In this document: in pieces, positions 46,536-55,196 of the stretch
How the letters are laid out: each line of letters opens with the position of its first letter
Numbering within the stretch: position 1 is the stretch's first letter
DNA from: an uncultured Sulfitobacter sp.
GTDB lineage: Bacteria > Pseudomonadota > Alphaproteobacteria > Rhodobacterales > Rhodobacteraceae
Assembly: GCA_937138475.1 (NCBI GenBank)
Contig: CAKZPD010000033.1
Coordinates: 62,001-126,000, forward strand
Direction: 5' to 3'
Length of the DNA: 64,000 nt
Program-made: the position numbers and the translations under genes
The notes under the pieces: generated by a model
The model's input: only the letters and a program-made list of their open reading frames with translations
Database searches by the model: none
Told to the model about the DNA's origin: nothing

Positions 46536-47314
46536 CTGCTATGATGCAGGGGGGCGCGGTTGCCGCGCTGGAAATGCAGGGCCTGCGCAAAAGCTTTGGC
46601 CGGACCGAGATCATTCGCGGCATTGATCTGTCGATCGCCAAGGGCGAACGCCATGCGGTGATCGGGCCAAATGGCGCAGGTAAATCGACGCTCTTTAACC
46701 TGATCACCGCGCGGTTTGCGCCGACGGCGGGCAGGGTGGCGCTGCATGGGCAGGATCTGGCCGGGATGTCCCCGTTTCAGATCAACCGGCTTGGCCTGTC
46801 GCGGTCGTTCCAGATCACCAATATTTTCCCGAAGATGACCGTGTTCGAGAACGTGCGCTGTTCGCTTTTGTGGTCGATGGGGTATCGGTATTCGTTCTGG
46901 CATATGGTCGGCAATTCGCGCGCCCTGACCGAAGGCGCCGAGGCGATCCTGGAGCAGATCAACCTGACGGCGCGGCGTGATCTGCCCGCCGGGGTGCTGT
47001 CCTATGCCGAACAGCGCGCCCTTGAGATCGGCATCACCATTGCCGGGGGCGCCGATGTGATCATGCTGGATGAACCCACCGCCGGGATGAGCCATTCAGA
47101 AACCGATTACATCGTTGATCTGATCGGCAAGGTCACGCAGGACAAGACCCTGGTCATGGTCGAACATGACATGGGCGTGGTCTTTGGGCTGGCCGACCGG
47201 ATTTCGGTGCTGGTTTACGGGGAAATCATTGCCACGGGCCGCCCCGATGAGGTGCGCGGCAATCCAAAGGTTCAAGAGGCCTATCTGGGCGCGGCATTGG
47301 AGGCCGAACACTGA
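46532..47314 (+). CDS. Branched-chain amino acid-type ABC ATPase (LivG-like)
   Basis: ATP-binding subunit of 260 residues with canonical Walker A GPNGAGKSTLFN, Q-loop SRSFQITNIFP, a signature in VLSYAEQRALEIGITIA (LSYAEQ in place of LSGGQ, common in LivG), Walker B VIMLDEPTAGMS and the H-loop VEHDMGVVF. Translation is coupled to livM-like (ATGA) and livF-like (TGATG). Confidence 0.94.
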   Translation: MTAMMQGGAVAALEMQGLRKSFGRTEIIRGIDLSIAKGERHAVIGPNGAGKSTLFNLITARFAPTAGRVALHGQDLAGMSPFQINRLGLSRSFQITNIFPKMTVFENVRCSLLWSMGYRYSFWHMVGNSRALTEGAEAILEQINLTARRDLPAGVLSYAEQRALEIGITIAGGADVIMLDEPTAGMSHSETDYIVDLIGKVTQDKTLVMVEHDMGVVFGLADRISVLVYGEIIATGRPDEVRGNPKVQEAYLGAALEAEH

Positions 47315-48015
47315 TGCTGAATGTATCTGACATGCACGCCTATTACGGCAAATCCCACATTCTTCAGGGGGTTTCCCTGAACATCCAAGAGGGCGAGATC
47401 GTCGCCCTTTTGGGGCGCAACGGGGTTGGGCGATCCACCACCTGCAAGGCGATCATGGGCGAGGTCGAACCAACCGGATCGGTTCAGTTCAAGGGCCAGG
47501 ACATCGCCGGCAAAAAAGCGTTTGAGATCGCCAATCTGGGCGTTGGATATGTGCCAGAAAACCGCGATATCTTTCCGGGGCTGACCACGCGCCAGAACCT
47601 GACGCTGGGCCTCAAGCCGGGGCAAAAGGATGGGGCGGGGCGCTGGTCGATGCAGGATATGTTCGATCTGTTTTCGAACCTGTCCGAACGGGCGGACGTC
47701 GAGGCCAGCGTGCTGTCAGGCGGCGAGCAGCAGATGCTGACCATGTGCCGCACGCTGATGGGCGATCCTGATTTCATCATGATTGACGAACCCACCGAAG
47801 GGCTGTCGCCGCAGATGACCCAAAAGGTCGCCGAGCTGTTGCAGGAAATCGCCAAGCGCGGCATTGCCACGTTGTTGGTGGAACAAAAGCTGTCGATTGC
47901 CATGGATATCGCCCATCGGGTCTATGTGATGGGGCACGGGCAGGTGGTTTTCGAGGGGACACCCGATGAATTGCGCGCCCGCGAGGATGTGCGCAAGGAA
48001 TGGCTTGAGGTGTAA
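47314..48015 (+). CDS. Branched-chain amino acid-type ABC ATPase (LivF-like), Walker A Lys replaced by Arg
   Basis: Second ATPase, 233 residues. It has the LivF layout with signature VLSGGEQQMLTMCRTLM, Walker B FIMIDEPTEGLSP and H-loop LLVEQKLSIAMD. Its Walker A reads GRNGVGRSTT: the invariant Lys is Arg40 (codon CGA at 47431-47433). The partner LivG-like protein keeps the Lys, so one of the two ATP sites may be altered. I recall the same GVGRST form in some related LivF sequences, so it need not be a defect. Confidence 0.91.
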   Translation: MLNVSDMHAYYGKSHILQGVSLNIQEGEIVALLGRNGVGRSTTCKAIMGEVEPTGSVQFKGQDIAGKKAFEIANLGVGYVPENRDIFPGLTTRQNLTLGLKPGQKDGAGRWSMQDMFDLFSNLSERADVEASVLSGGEQQMLTMCRTLMGDPDFIMIDEPTEGLSPQMTQKVAELLQEIAKRGIATLLVEQKLSIAMDIAHRVYVMGHGQVVFEGTPDELRAREDVRKEWLEV

Positions 48016-48034
48016 CAGGGCGAACGGGATCACA

Positions 48035-49267
48035 ATGACAAGGCAAACCACCGGGGTGCTTGACCCAAATCGGCTGGCGCGGATTGGCGATTGGATGCAA
48101 TCTTATGTCGATGCCGCAAAATACGCTGGGGCATCGGTGTTGATCCATCACGGCGCCGCCGAGGCTTATTACCATGACGCCGGTCAACGCAATCTGGCCG
48201 CCGATCTGCCCTTTGCCCGCGATACCGTGGCGCGGATTTATTCCATGACCAAGCCGGTGACATCTGTCGCGCTCATGATGCTGGTCGAACGCGGTCTGTT
48301 GCATTTGGATTGCCCGATCAGCGACATTCTGCCGGGGTTTTCACAGATGCACGCGCTGGTGCCGGGGGCGGCGCGTCTTGATCAGACACAGCCCTGTGCG
48401 ACGCCGACGCTGCATCAGCTTTTGACCCATACCGCCGGCTTTAGCTATCCGTTCAACCCCGGCATTCTGGCGCAACAAATGGATCGGCACGATCTGCTGT
48501 TTCGGCCGGGCGATGGGGTTCTTAAGGATATGGTGGCACAGGTCGCGGCCCTGCCCTTGGCCTTTGCCCCCGGAAGCCGTTGGGAATATTCGGTGTCCAT
48601 CGACCTGATCGGACGGGTGATCGAGGTCGTCTCGGGCCAAAGCCTTGCTGCGTTTTTCCAAGATCAGATCTTTGATCCGCTTGGCATGACCCAAACCGGG
48701 TTTTCCGTGCCGGCGGGGGCGGGGGATCGCTTTGCCTCGCTCTATACGCCGCTGGCGGGCGGTGCCTTTGCCCTGAACGAACGCAGTCAGGGCGGCCCGA
48801 CCCTGCGTCTGGTGGATGAGGCAGGCAGCTCGCCCTATCATGGGGCCAGCATGTATTCCGGCGGCGGCGGTCTGGTAAGCACCATCGACGATTTCATGCG
48901 CTTTGCCTTAATGCTGCGTGGTGGCGGTGCGCTGGACGGGGCGCGGCTGGTGTCGCCGTCGACCATGGCGTTTATGCGGCGCAACCATCTGCCCGGCGAT
49001 ATCGCGTCGATGGGCGTCACCAGCTTTGCCGAACAGCCAATGGATGGCATGGGGTTTGGCCTTGGCGGCGCCGTGGTGCTGGATCCGGCGCGGGCCCGCG
49101 TGCCCGGCAGCATCGGGGATTTCAGCTGGGGCGGTATGGCGTCGACGTTTTTCTGGCTTGATCCGCTGCATGATCTGACCGCGGTGTTTTTCACGCAATT
49201 GTCGCCCTCAAGCAGCTATCCGTCGCGGTCGCAGCTCAAGGCGCTGGTGCATGGGGCGCTTTTGTGA
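48035..49267 (+). CDS. Serine hydrolase, beta-lactamase / esterase S12 family
   Basis: Hydrolase of 410 residues without a clear signal peptide, so probably cytoplasmic. The SxxK nucleophile is in RIYSMTKPVTSVALM near residue 75, the second motif is WEYSVSIDLIGRVIE (Tyr-Ser-Val), and the C-terminal SWGGMASTFFW carries the WGG of EstB-like esterases. Such enzymes cleave esters or lactones. Its place between an importer and acetoacetyl-CoA synthetase suggests it prepares an imported ester or lactone, which is inference. ATG 48035 is used; the frame from 47966 overlaps livF-like. Confidence 0.86.
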   Translation: MTRQTTGVLDPNRLARIGDWMQSYVDAAKYAGASVLIHHGAAEAYYHDAGQRNLAADLPFARDTVARIYSMTKPVTSVALMMLVERGLLHLDCPISDILPGFSQMHALVPGAARLDQTQPCATPTLHQLLTHTAGFSYPFNPGILAQQMDRHDLLFRPGDGVLKDMVAQVAALPLAFAPGSRWEYSVSIDLIGRVIEVVSGQSLAAFFQDQIFDPLGMTQTGFSVPAGAGDRFASLYTPLAGGAFALNERSQGGPTLRLVDEAGSSPYHGASMYSGGGGLVSTIDDFMRFALMLRGGGALDGARLVSPSTMAFMRRNHLPGDIASMGVTSFAEQPMDGMGFGLGGAVVLDPARARVPGSIGDFSWGGMASTFFWLDPLHDLTAVFFTQLSPSSSYPSRSQLKALVHGALL

Positions 49268-51207
49268 CGCAAGACGATATTCTTTGGACCCCATCGCCAG
49301 CGCGCGCCGAGGCCTCAACCATGGCCGCCTTCATGCGGTGGCTGGCGCAGCACCGCGGGCTGCATTTTGACGATCACAACGCGCTGTGGCGCTGGAGCAT
49401 CGACGATCTGAACGGGTTCTGGTCGGCGATCTGGTCGTTTTTCGAAATCCGCTCGGGCGCGCCATATCAGACGATCCTGGCCGATCCCAAAATGCCGGGC
49501 GCGGTGTGGTGCCCAGGGGCGACGCTGAATTACAGCGCGCAAATGCTGCGCCATGCCGATTTGCGCCCCGATGATATTGCACTGGTGGTGCAGTCGGAAA
49601 CTTTTGGCCGCAGCACCCTTGGCTGGGCGGCGCTGCGCCAACAGGTGGCAAATGTCGCCGCGCATCTGGCCGAACTGGGCGTTACCAAAGGCGATCGCGT
49701 GACGGCGATCCTGCCCAATACCGATCATGCGCTGGTGGCCTTTCTGGCAACCGCCAGCCTTGGGGCGATCTGGTCAATCTGCGCGCCTGATATGGGCCAT
49801 GTGGCGGTGCTGGACCGGTTCCAGCAAATCAAACCCAAGGTGTTGATTGTTCAAGATCGCTATGTCTATGCCGGCAAGCAGGTTGACCGCAGCGACATCA
49901 ACGCGCGGATTGCTGAAAACCTGCCGTCGCTGACCCACCGTATCACGGTCGATCATGGCGATGACTGGGCGCAGATAACGGCAGGTCATGCCCGGTTTGC
50001 GCCGCTTGATGTGCCCTTTGATCATCCGCTTTGGGTGGTGTATTCTTCGGGCACGACCGGCAACCCCAAGCCGATCGTCCACGGCCACGGCGGTATCTTG
50101 CTCGAGGCCGCCAAACAGTCGCTGCACCACGATCTTGGGCCCGGCGACCGCTTTTGCTGGTTAACCTCATCAGGGTGGATCATGTGGAATGCGCAATGGA
50201 TGGCGCTGGGGCAGGGTGCGCGCGTGGCGCTGTTTGATGGGGCGCCCAATCATCCTGATCTGGGCGCGCTTTGGCGGTTTGCGGCGCGCGAAGGTCTCAG
50301 CTTTTTCGGGGCGGGTGCTGCGTTTTTCACCAGCTGTCTCAAGGCGGGCATCACCCCCGGCACGCTTGGCGATCTGTCGGCGCTGCGGTCGCTGGGGGCG
50401 ACAGGGTCGCCGCTGCCGCCCGATGCGTTCGACTGGGTTTACCGGGCGGTCAAATCAGATGTCTGGCTGGCGCCGATCTCAGGGGGGACCGATCTGTCCG
50501 GCGCCTTTGTATTGGGTCACCCGATGCTGCCGGTGCGACGCGGCAAGATGCAGACCCGTGCGCTTGGCTGCGCGGTGCGCGCCTTTGATGAAAACGGTCA
50601 CGAGGTCATAGACCAGGTTGGTGAATTGGTCTGCACGGCGCCGCTGCCGTCGATGCCGCTTTATTTCTGGGGCGACACGGATGGCGCCCGCCTGCACAGC
50701 AGCTATTTTGAGACCTATCCCGGCGTCTGGCGCCACGGTGATTGGATAGAATTCGACGCCGAGGGCGGCTCGGTCATCTATGGGCGCTCGGATGCGACGA
50801 TCAATCGCCGCGGCCTGCGCATGGGCAGCAGCGAAATCTATCAAGCCGTCGAAGCGCTGGATTTTGTCCACGACAGCCTGGTGGTCGATCTGGAATATCT
50901 GGGCAAAGACAGCTTTATGCCGCTGTTCGTGGTGCTTGCGCCCGGCCAAATGCTGACCGATGCCCTTAGGGGCCAAATCAACACAGCGATCCGCCAATCG
51001 GTTTCGGCGCGTTTTGTGCCCAATGACATCATCCAGATCGACGCGGTGCCGCGCACCCTCTCGGGCAAAAAGCTCGAGGTGCCGGTCAAGAAGCTTCTGC
51101 TGGGGGGCGATCCGGCACAGGTTGTGAACCGCGACTCTATGGCCAATCCGGAAAGTTTTGATAGGTTCATCACCTATGCCGCAGAGCGCGCCCAAACCCA
51201 AGGATAA
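49264..51207 (+). CDS. Acetoacetyl-CoA synthetase (acetoacetate-CoA ligase)
   Basis: ANL-superfamily ligase of 647 residues. It has the ATP P-loop VVYSSGTTGNPKPIVHGHGG, the adenylate motif APISGGTDLSGAF, the hinge Asp in SVIYGRSDATINRRGLRMGSSEIY, and the C-terminal Lys in AVPRTLSGKKLEVPVKKLLLGG. The length and N-terminal Acs-type domain (FDDHNALWRWSIDDLNGFW) match acetoacetate-CoA ligase rather than acetyl-CoA synthetase. The GTG start at 49264 overlaps the preceding stop (GTGA). Confidence 0.93.
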   Translation: MTQDDILWTPSPARAEASTMAAFMRWLAQHRGLHFDDHNALWRWSIDDLNGFWSAIWSFFEIRSGAPYQTILADPKMPGAVWCPGATLNYSAQMLRHADLRPDDIALVVQSETFGRSTLGWAALRQQVANVAAHLAELGVTKGDRVTAILPNTDHALVAFLATASLGAIWSICAPDMGHVAVLDRFQQIKPKVLIVQDRYVYAGKQVDRSDINARIAENLPSLTHRITVDHGDDWAQITAGHARFAPLDVPFDHPLWVVYSSGTTGNPKPIVHGHGGILLEAAKQSLHHDLGPGDRFCWLTSSGWIMWNAQWMALGQGARVALFDGAPNHPDLGALWRFAAREGLSFFGAGAAFFTSCLKAGITPGTLGDLSALRSLGATGSPLPPDAFDWVYRAVKSDVWLAPISGGTDLSGAFVLGHPMLPVRRGKMQTRALGCAVRAFDENGHEVIDQVGELVCTAPLPSMPLYFWGDTDGARLHSSYFETYPGVWRHGDWIEFDAEGGSVIYGRSDATINRRGLRMGSSEIYQAVEALDFVHDSLVVDLEYLGKDSFMPLFVVLAPGQMLTDALRGQINTAIRQSVSARFVPNDIIQIDAVPRTLSGKKLEVPVKKLLLGGDPAQVVNRDSMANPESFDRFITYAAERAQTQG

Positions 51208-51212
51208 CCCCG

Positions 51213-52088
51213 ATGATACCCGAGATCGCCCAAGAGCTGCTTGACCTGCTGGACGTAGAGCGGCTGGAGGTCGATCTGTTCCGCGGCACGGGCGCGGGCG
51301 GCGAAACCACAACGCGCATCTTTGGAGGCCAGGTCATCGCCCAGGCGCTGGCGGCCGCCTATCGCACGGTCGAAGGGCGCATGTGCCATTCGCTGCACGC
51401 CTATTTTATCCGGCCCGGCGATCCTACGATCCCGGTGATCTATTCCGTAGACCGCGCCCGCGACGGCAGCAGCTTTACCACACGGCGCGTGGTGGCAATC
51501 CAGCACGGCAAACAGATCCTGAACATGTCGGCCTCGTTTCATATCGAAGAAGACGGCTGGGCCTATCAACACGATATGCCCGCTGTCCAAGGCCCAGAGG
51601 GCCTGCCCAGCCGCGCAGAGCTGCGGACAAAATACCAAGACCAAATTCACGATAAACTGCGCATCGACTTTATGCGCGACCGCCCGATCGAACTGCGCGA
51701 AGTCGCGCCGCTTGATCTTTTTGCCCCTGAACCCGCCAGCGACCGCAACCACCTGTGGTTCCGCATGGAGGCCGCCCAGGGCCGCCCGGCCTGGATGCAA
51801 CATTGCCTGTTGGCATATGCCTCGGATATGAACCTGCTTGGATCATCGCTACGCCCCCATGGGTTGACCTGGTTCCAAGGCAAGGTGATGACAGCCAGCC
51901 TCGATCACGCCATGTGGTTTCACGGACCCATCATGTTCGATCAATGGCACCTCTATGCAATGGACGCCCCCTTCACCGGCGGGGCACGCGGTTTCAATCG
52001 CGGCGCGATCTATGACCAAAGCGGGCGCTTGCTGGCCAGCGTCGCCCAAGAAGGTCTGATGCGCCCACTGCGCCCTAAATCCGACTAA
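51213..52088 (+). CDS. tesB: Acyl-CoA thioesterase II (TesB)
   Basis: Double hot-dog thioesterase of 291 residues. Recognisable segments are TRIFGGQVIAQALAAAYRTV, SLHAYFIRPGDPTIPVIYSVDRARDGSSFTTRRV with its HAYF, and FHGPIMFDQWHLYAM near the C-terminus. It would free CoA from acyl-CoAs that stall in the pathway. It starts 5 bases after acetoacetyl-CoA synthetase and ends the plus-strand run. Confidence 0.94.
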   Translation: MIPEIAQELLDLLDVERLEVDLFRGTGAGGETTTRIFGGQVIAQALAAAYRTVEGRMCHSLHAYFIRPGDPTIPVIYSVDRARDGSSFTTRRVVAIQHGKQILNMSASFHIEEDGWAYQHDMPAVQGPEGLPSRAELRTKYQDQIHDKLRIDFMRDRPIELREVAPLDLFAPEPASDRNHLWFRMEAAQGRPAWMQHCLLAYASDMNLLGSSLRPHGLTWFQGKVMTASLDHAMWFHGPIMFDQWHLYAMDAPFTGGARGFNRGAIYDQSGRLLASVAQEGLMRPLRPKSD

Positions 52089-52110
52089 GGATGGCGCGCG
52101 CCGCCCTTGC

Positions 52111-52142
52111 TTCTTTTGTTCTTAAATATCCCCGCCGGAGGC
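52111..52142 (-). repeat. Intergenic 32-bp repeat, copy 8
   Basis: Exact copy, 23 bases after the tesB stop but in the opposite orientation. With copy 9 at 52229 it forms an outward-facing inverted pair. The bases between and around them (52143-52341) hold no gene I can support. Confidence 0.9.
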
Positions 52143-52228
52143 TCCTGTGATCAGCGTCGGGCGCGGGGGGTTTGGTTGTGCGCCTTGTGGCGCCTGAACG
52201 TAAGACCGGGCGCGTTGCAGCGGGGGGA

Positions 52229-52260
52229 GCCTCCGGCGGGGATATTTAAGAACAAAAGAA
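52229..52260 (+). repeat. Intergenic 32-bp repeat, copy 9
   Basis: Exact copy in the spacer between the convergent tesB and SDR genes, 82 bases from the SDR stop. This is the copy farthest from a gene end. Confidence 0.9.
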
Positions 52261-52341
52261 GGTATCAGCGCCGGAAAAGCCAAACCGGTTGCATGTGGTT
52301 TATCGCGCAGTTTTTTGCGCAATAGGTGGCTGTGATGGTGA

Positions 52342-53112
52342 TCAGGGCAGGGCGGTGAAGCGGCGGTTGAGCTTTTGCATGCCGGCAATCCAACGATCGT
52401 AGTCATCGGTTTTGGCGCGCATATAGCCCAGGACTTCGGGGTGCGGCAGGACCAGGAAGGTTTCGGTCTTGATGGCTTCTATGCAGGCCTCGGCGACAGG
52501 GGCGGGTTCCAGCATACCGTCCAGGGCGGCCACGTGGTCTTCATGTCCTTGGGTCATTTGGGTGCGCACGGCTTGCGGGCATAGGACCGAAACTTTGATG
52601 CCTTGGTCGCCGTGGCTGAGAGCGATCCATTCCGCCAGCCCAACAGCGGCATGTTTGGTCACGCCATAAGATAGCGAGCCGATCTGGTTCAGCAGTCCGG
52701 CTGCTGAGGCGGTGTTGAGGAAATACCCACCGCCGCGTTTTGCCATGCGTGGCACCAGGGCGCGGGCGGCCCAGACGTGGGACAGCACGTTGACCTCCCA
52801 CATTTTTTGCCAATCGTCATCGCTGGTTTCGATGCCGCCGGCCCGCAGGATACCGGCGTTTGAGCAAAAGATGTCGATGGGGCCGATTTGCGCTTCGATA
52901 TCGTCAATCATGGCGCTGAGTTGGGCAGGATCAGCGACGTCAATGCCATAGCTTGAGCCATTCAGCGGTTTTGCCGCCTTGGCGGCGCCTTCGGCGTCAA
53001 GGTCGGCACAAATCACATGGGCGGCGTCGTGTCTGGCAAAGGCCTGGGCGAGGGCAAGGCCAATACCATTGGCCGCACCGGTGACGACGACTATTTTTCC
53101 GTCTATTTCCAT
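52342..53112 (-). CDS. SDR family oxidoreductase
   Basis: Short-chain dehydrogenase of 256 residues with TGAANGIGLALAQAFARHD, CSNAGIL, catalytic Ser in LNTASAAGLL and the active site SYGVTKHAAVG. ADLDAEGAA after strand 2 has an Asp, favouring NAD(H). It is the last gene of a minus-strand operon with an ACAD and an acyl-CoA ligase, four bases after the preceding SDR gene. Substrate probably a hydroxyacyl-CoA or alcohol. Confidence 0.87.
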   Translation of the reverse strand: MEIDGKIVVVTGAANGIGLALAQAFARHDAAHVICADLDAEGAAKAAKPLNGSSYGIDVADPAQLSAMIDDIEAQIGPIDIFCSNAGILRAGGIETSDDDWQKMWEVNVLSHVWAARALVPRMAKRGGGYFLNTASAAGLLNQIGSLSYGVTKHAAVGLAEWIALSHGDQGIKVSVLCPQAVRTQMTQGHEDHVAALDGMLEPAPVAEACIEAIKTETFLVLPHPEVLGYMRAKTDDYDRWIAGMQKLNRRFTALP

Positions 53113-53116
53113 TGGG

Positions 53117-53881
53117 CTAGCTCCACATGCTGCTGCCGCCGCACAGGGTCAGGGCTTGGCCTGTCATATAGCGGCTGGCGTTTGAGGCAAGGAACACTGC
53201 GATACCGGCAAAGTCCTCGGGGTGGCCAAGGCGCCGCAAGGGGATGGCCTTGGTGATGCGATCTTGGGTTTTTTGGTCGCTCCACAGCTCTTTGGCAAAG
53301 TCGGTCTTGACCAGGCCGGGGCAGATTGCGTTGCAGCGGATGCCATGGGGGCCCAGCTCGGCCGCCAGGTTGCGCACCAACCCGATCAGCGCCAGTTTCG
53401 AAACCCCGTAAGTGCCCAATTCGGTCGAAGGTTTGAAGGCCGCGATCGACGAGGTAAAGGCCATTGAACCACCCCCGGCCGCGATCATATCTGGGGCCAC
53501 CAGGCGCGCCAGCCACAGGTTGGATTGCACATTGGTGGCCATGGTCTTGGTATAGGCATCATCCGGGATATCTGCGGTTGGGCCGAAATAGGGGTTGACC
53601 CCGGCGTTGCCAAAAACCACATCCACCGGCCCGCACAATGCGCGGGTGCGGTCAACCAGCTGCGCGAGCTGCTCTTTGTGGCCAACGTTGCAGGCGACGC
53701 CAAAGACCCGTTTTTCCCCGAGCTCTTGATTGATTTGCGCCGCTGCGGCGTCAAGCTGGTCTTGGCCGCGCGCCGATATCACCACCTTGGCCCCCTGCTG
53801 GGCGAGGGCCTGCGCCATGGCCAGCCCCATCCCCTTGGAGGCCCCGGTCAGCAGGGCGGTTTTTCCGGTCAGATCAAACAT
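53117..53881 (-). CDS. SDR family oxidoreductase (FabG-like)
   Basis: Short-chain dehydrogenase of 254 residues with TGASKGMGLAMAQALAQQGA, FGNAGVN, Ser in AFTSSIAAF and active site YGVSKLALIGLVRNLAAELG. The Ser-Ala-Arg after strand 2 (VISARGQ) suggests NADP(H). In the lva pathway an SDR (LvaD) reduces the 4-oxoacyl-CoA; this gene, next to the ACAD11-like gene, is the best candidate for that step here. It begins three bases after the ACAD gene's stop. Confidence 0.87.
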   Translation of the reverse strand: MFDLTGKTALLTGASKGMGLAMAQALAQQGAKVVISARGQDQLDAAAAQINQELGEKRVFGVACNVGHKEQLAQLVDRTRALCGPVDVVFGNAGVNPYFGPTADIPDDAYTKTMATNVQSNLWLARLVAPDMIAAGGGSMAFTSSIAAFKPSTELGTYGVSKLALIGLVRNLAAELGPHGIRCNAICPGLVKTDFAKELWSDQKTQDRITKAIPLRRLGHPEDFAGIAVFLASNASRYMTGQALTLCGGSSMWS

Positions 53882-53884
53882 GGA

Positions 53885-55186
53885 TCACGGCCCCGCAAAC
53901 ATGGTGCCGGTGGCCAGCCCCTCGATGGCGGCGCGCCGCTCGTTCGAGGCCTCGAATGCCGCCAGTTCGGCGCGGGCCACGACATGGTGGTGCACCTCAT
54001 CGGGGCCATCGGCAAAGCGCAGCGTGCGCTGGCCGGAATACATGCCCGACAGGGGCGACCATTGCGATATGCCGGTGGCGCCATGGACCTGCATGGACAA
54101 ATCAATGATTTCACAGACCTTTTCCGGCACAAGCGCTTTGATCATGCTGACCCAGATCCGCGCCTCTTTGTTGCCCAGCGTGTCCATTGCCTTGGCGGCC
54201 TTTAGCACCATCAGGCGCATCGCCTCGATATCGATGCGGGCGCGGGAAATGGTTTCCATGTTCTTACCCAGATCGACGATCCGCTTGCCAAAGGCGCGGC
54301 GCCCGGTGGCGCGGGCAATCATCAGATCAAGCGCCTTTTCCGCCTGACCGATCGACCGCATGCAATGGTGAATTCGCCCCGGCCCAAGGCGCAGTTGGCT
54401 GATCTCGAACCCGCGCCCTTCGCCCCAAAGGATATGATCTGCGGGCACGCGCACATTGTTCAGGCGGATATGCATATGGCCGTGCGGCGCATCATCATGG
54501 CCAAAGACATGCATCGGCCCCAGAATTTCAACGCCGGGTGTATCCATGGGCACCAAAATCTGGCTTTGCTGGCGAAAGGGTTCCGCATCGGGCGATGTTT
54601 TCACCATGCAGATCATGATCTTGCAGCGTGGATCGCCCGCGCCGGATATGTAATATTTCTCGCCGTTGATGACCCATTCGTCCCCCTCAAGCACCGCCGA
54701 GGTGGCGATGTTCTTGGCATCCGAGGACGCCACATCAGGTTCCGTCATCGCAAAGCACGACCGGATTTCCCCCGCCAAAAGGGGCTTAAGCCAACGGTCC
54801 TTTTGCGCAGGCGTGCCGACGCGTTCCAGCACTTCCATATTGCCGGTATCGGGGGCCGAACAGTTCAGCGTTTCAGGGGCCAGCGGGCTTTTGCCCAGTT
54901 CGGCGGCGATATAGGCGTAATCAAGGTTGGACAGACCTTCGCCGGTTTCGGCATTGGGCAGGAAGAAATTCCACAGACCTGCCTCGCGGGCCTTTTGCTT
55001 GGCCCCGTCCAGCAGCTCAAGCTGCCCCGGCGCATAAGACCACCGGTCGGCGCGCCCTTCCCCCAGACGATAAAATTCATCGGTGATCGGATCGACGTTT
55101 TCGCGGATATGTTTGATCACCGCCGCCAGCAAGGGTTTGGCATCTTGCGACATTTCCAGGTTGTTCATCTCAAGGGGGTGGCTCAT
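53885..55186 (-). CDS. ACAD10/ACAD11-like acyl-CoA dehydrogenase (LvaC type)
   Basis: Protein of 433 residues that matches the dehydrogenase half of ACAD10/11. Clear segments are SCFAMTEPDVASSDAKNI, GDEWVINGEKYYISGAGDPR, LVPMDTPGVEILGPMHVFG, GRGFEISQLRLGPGRIHHCM and RTLRFADGPDEVHHHVVA. In the last, Asp takes the place of the usual catalytic Glu-Gly-Thr. In this family phosphate is removed from a 4-phosphoacyl-CoA rather than simple dehydrogenation taking place. The kinase half is the separate gene at 40747. It starts 10 bases after the acyl-CoA ligase gene. Confidence 0.9.
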   Translation of the reverse strand: MSHPLEMNNLEMSQDAKPLLAAVIKHIRENVDPITDEFYRLGEGRADRWSYAPGQLELLDGAKQKAREAGLWNFFLPNAETGEGLSNLDYAYIAAELGKSPLAPETLNCSAPDTGNMEVLERVGTPAQKDRWLKPLLAGEIRSCFAMTEPDVASSDAKNIATSAVLEGDEWVINGEKYYISGAGDPRCKIMICMVKTSPDAEPFRQQSQILVPMDTPGVEILGPMHVFGHDDAPHGHMHIRLNNVRVPADHILWGEGRGFEISQLRLGPGRIHHCMRSIGQAEKALDLMIARATGRRAFGKRIVDLGKNMETISRARIDIEAMRLMVLKAAKAMDTLGNKEARIWVSMIKALVPEKVCEIIDLSMQVHGATGISQWSPLSGMYSGQRTLRFADGPDEVHHHVVARAELAAFEASNERRAAIEGLATGTMFAGP

Positions 55187-55196
55187 TTGATCTATC

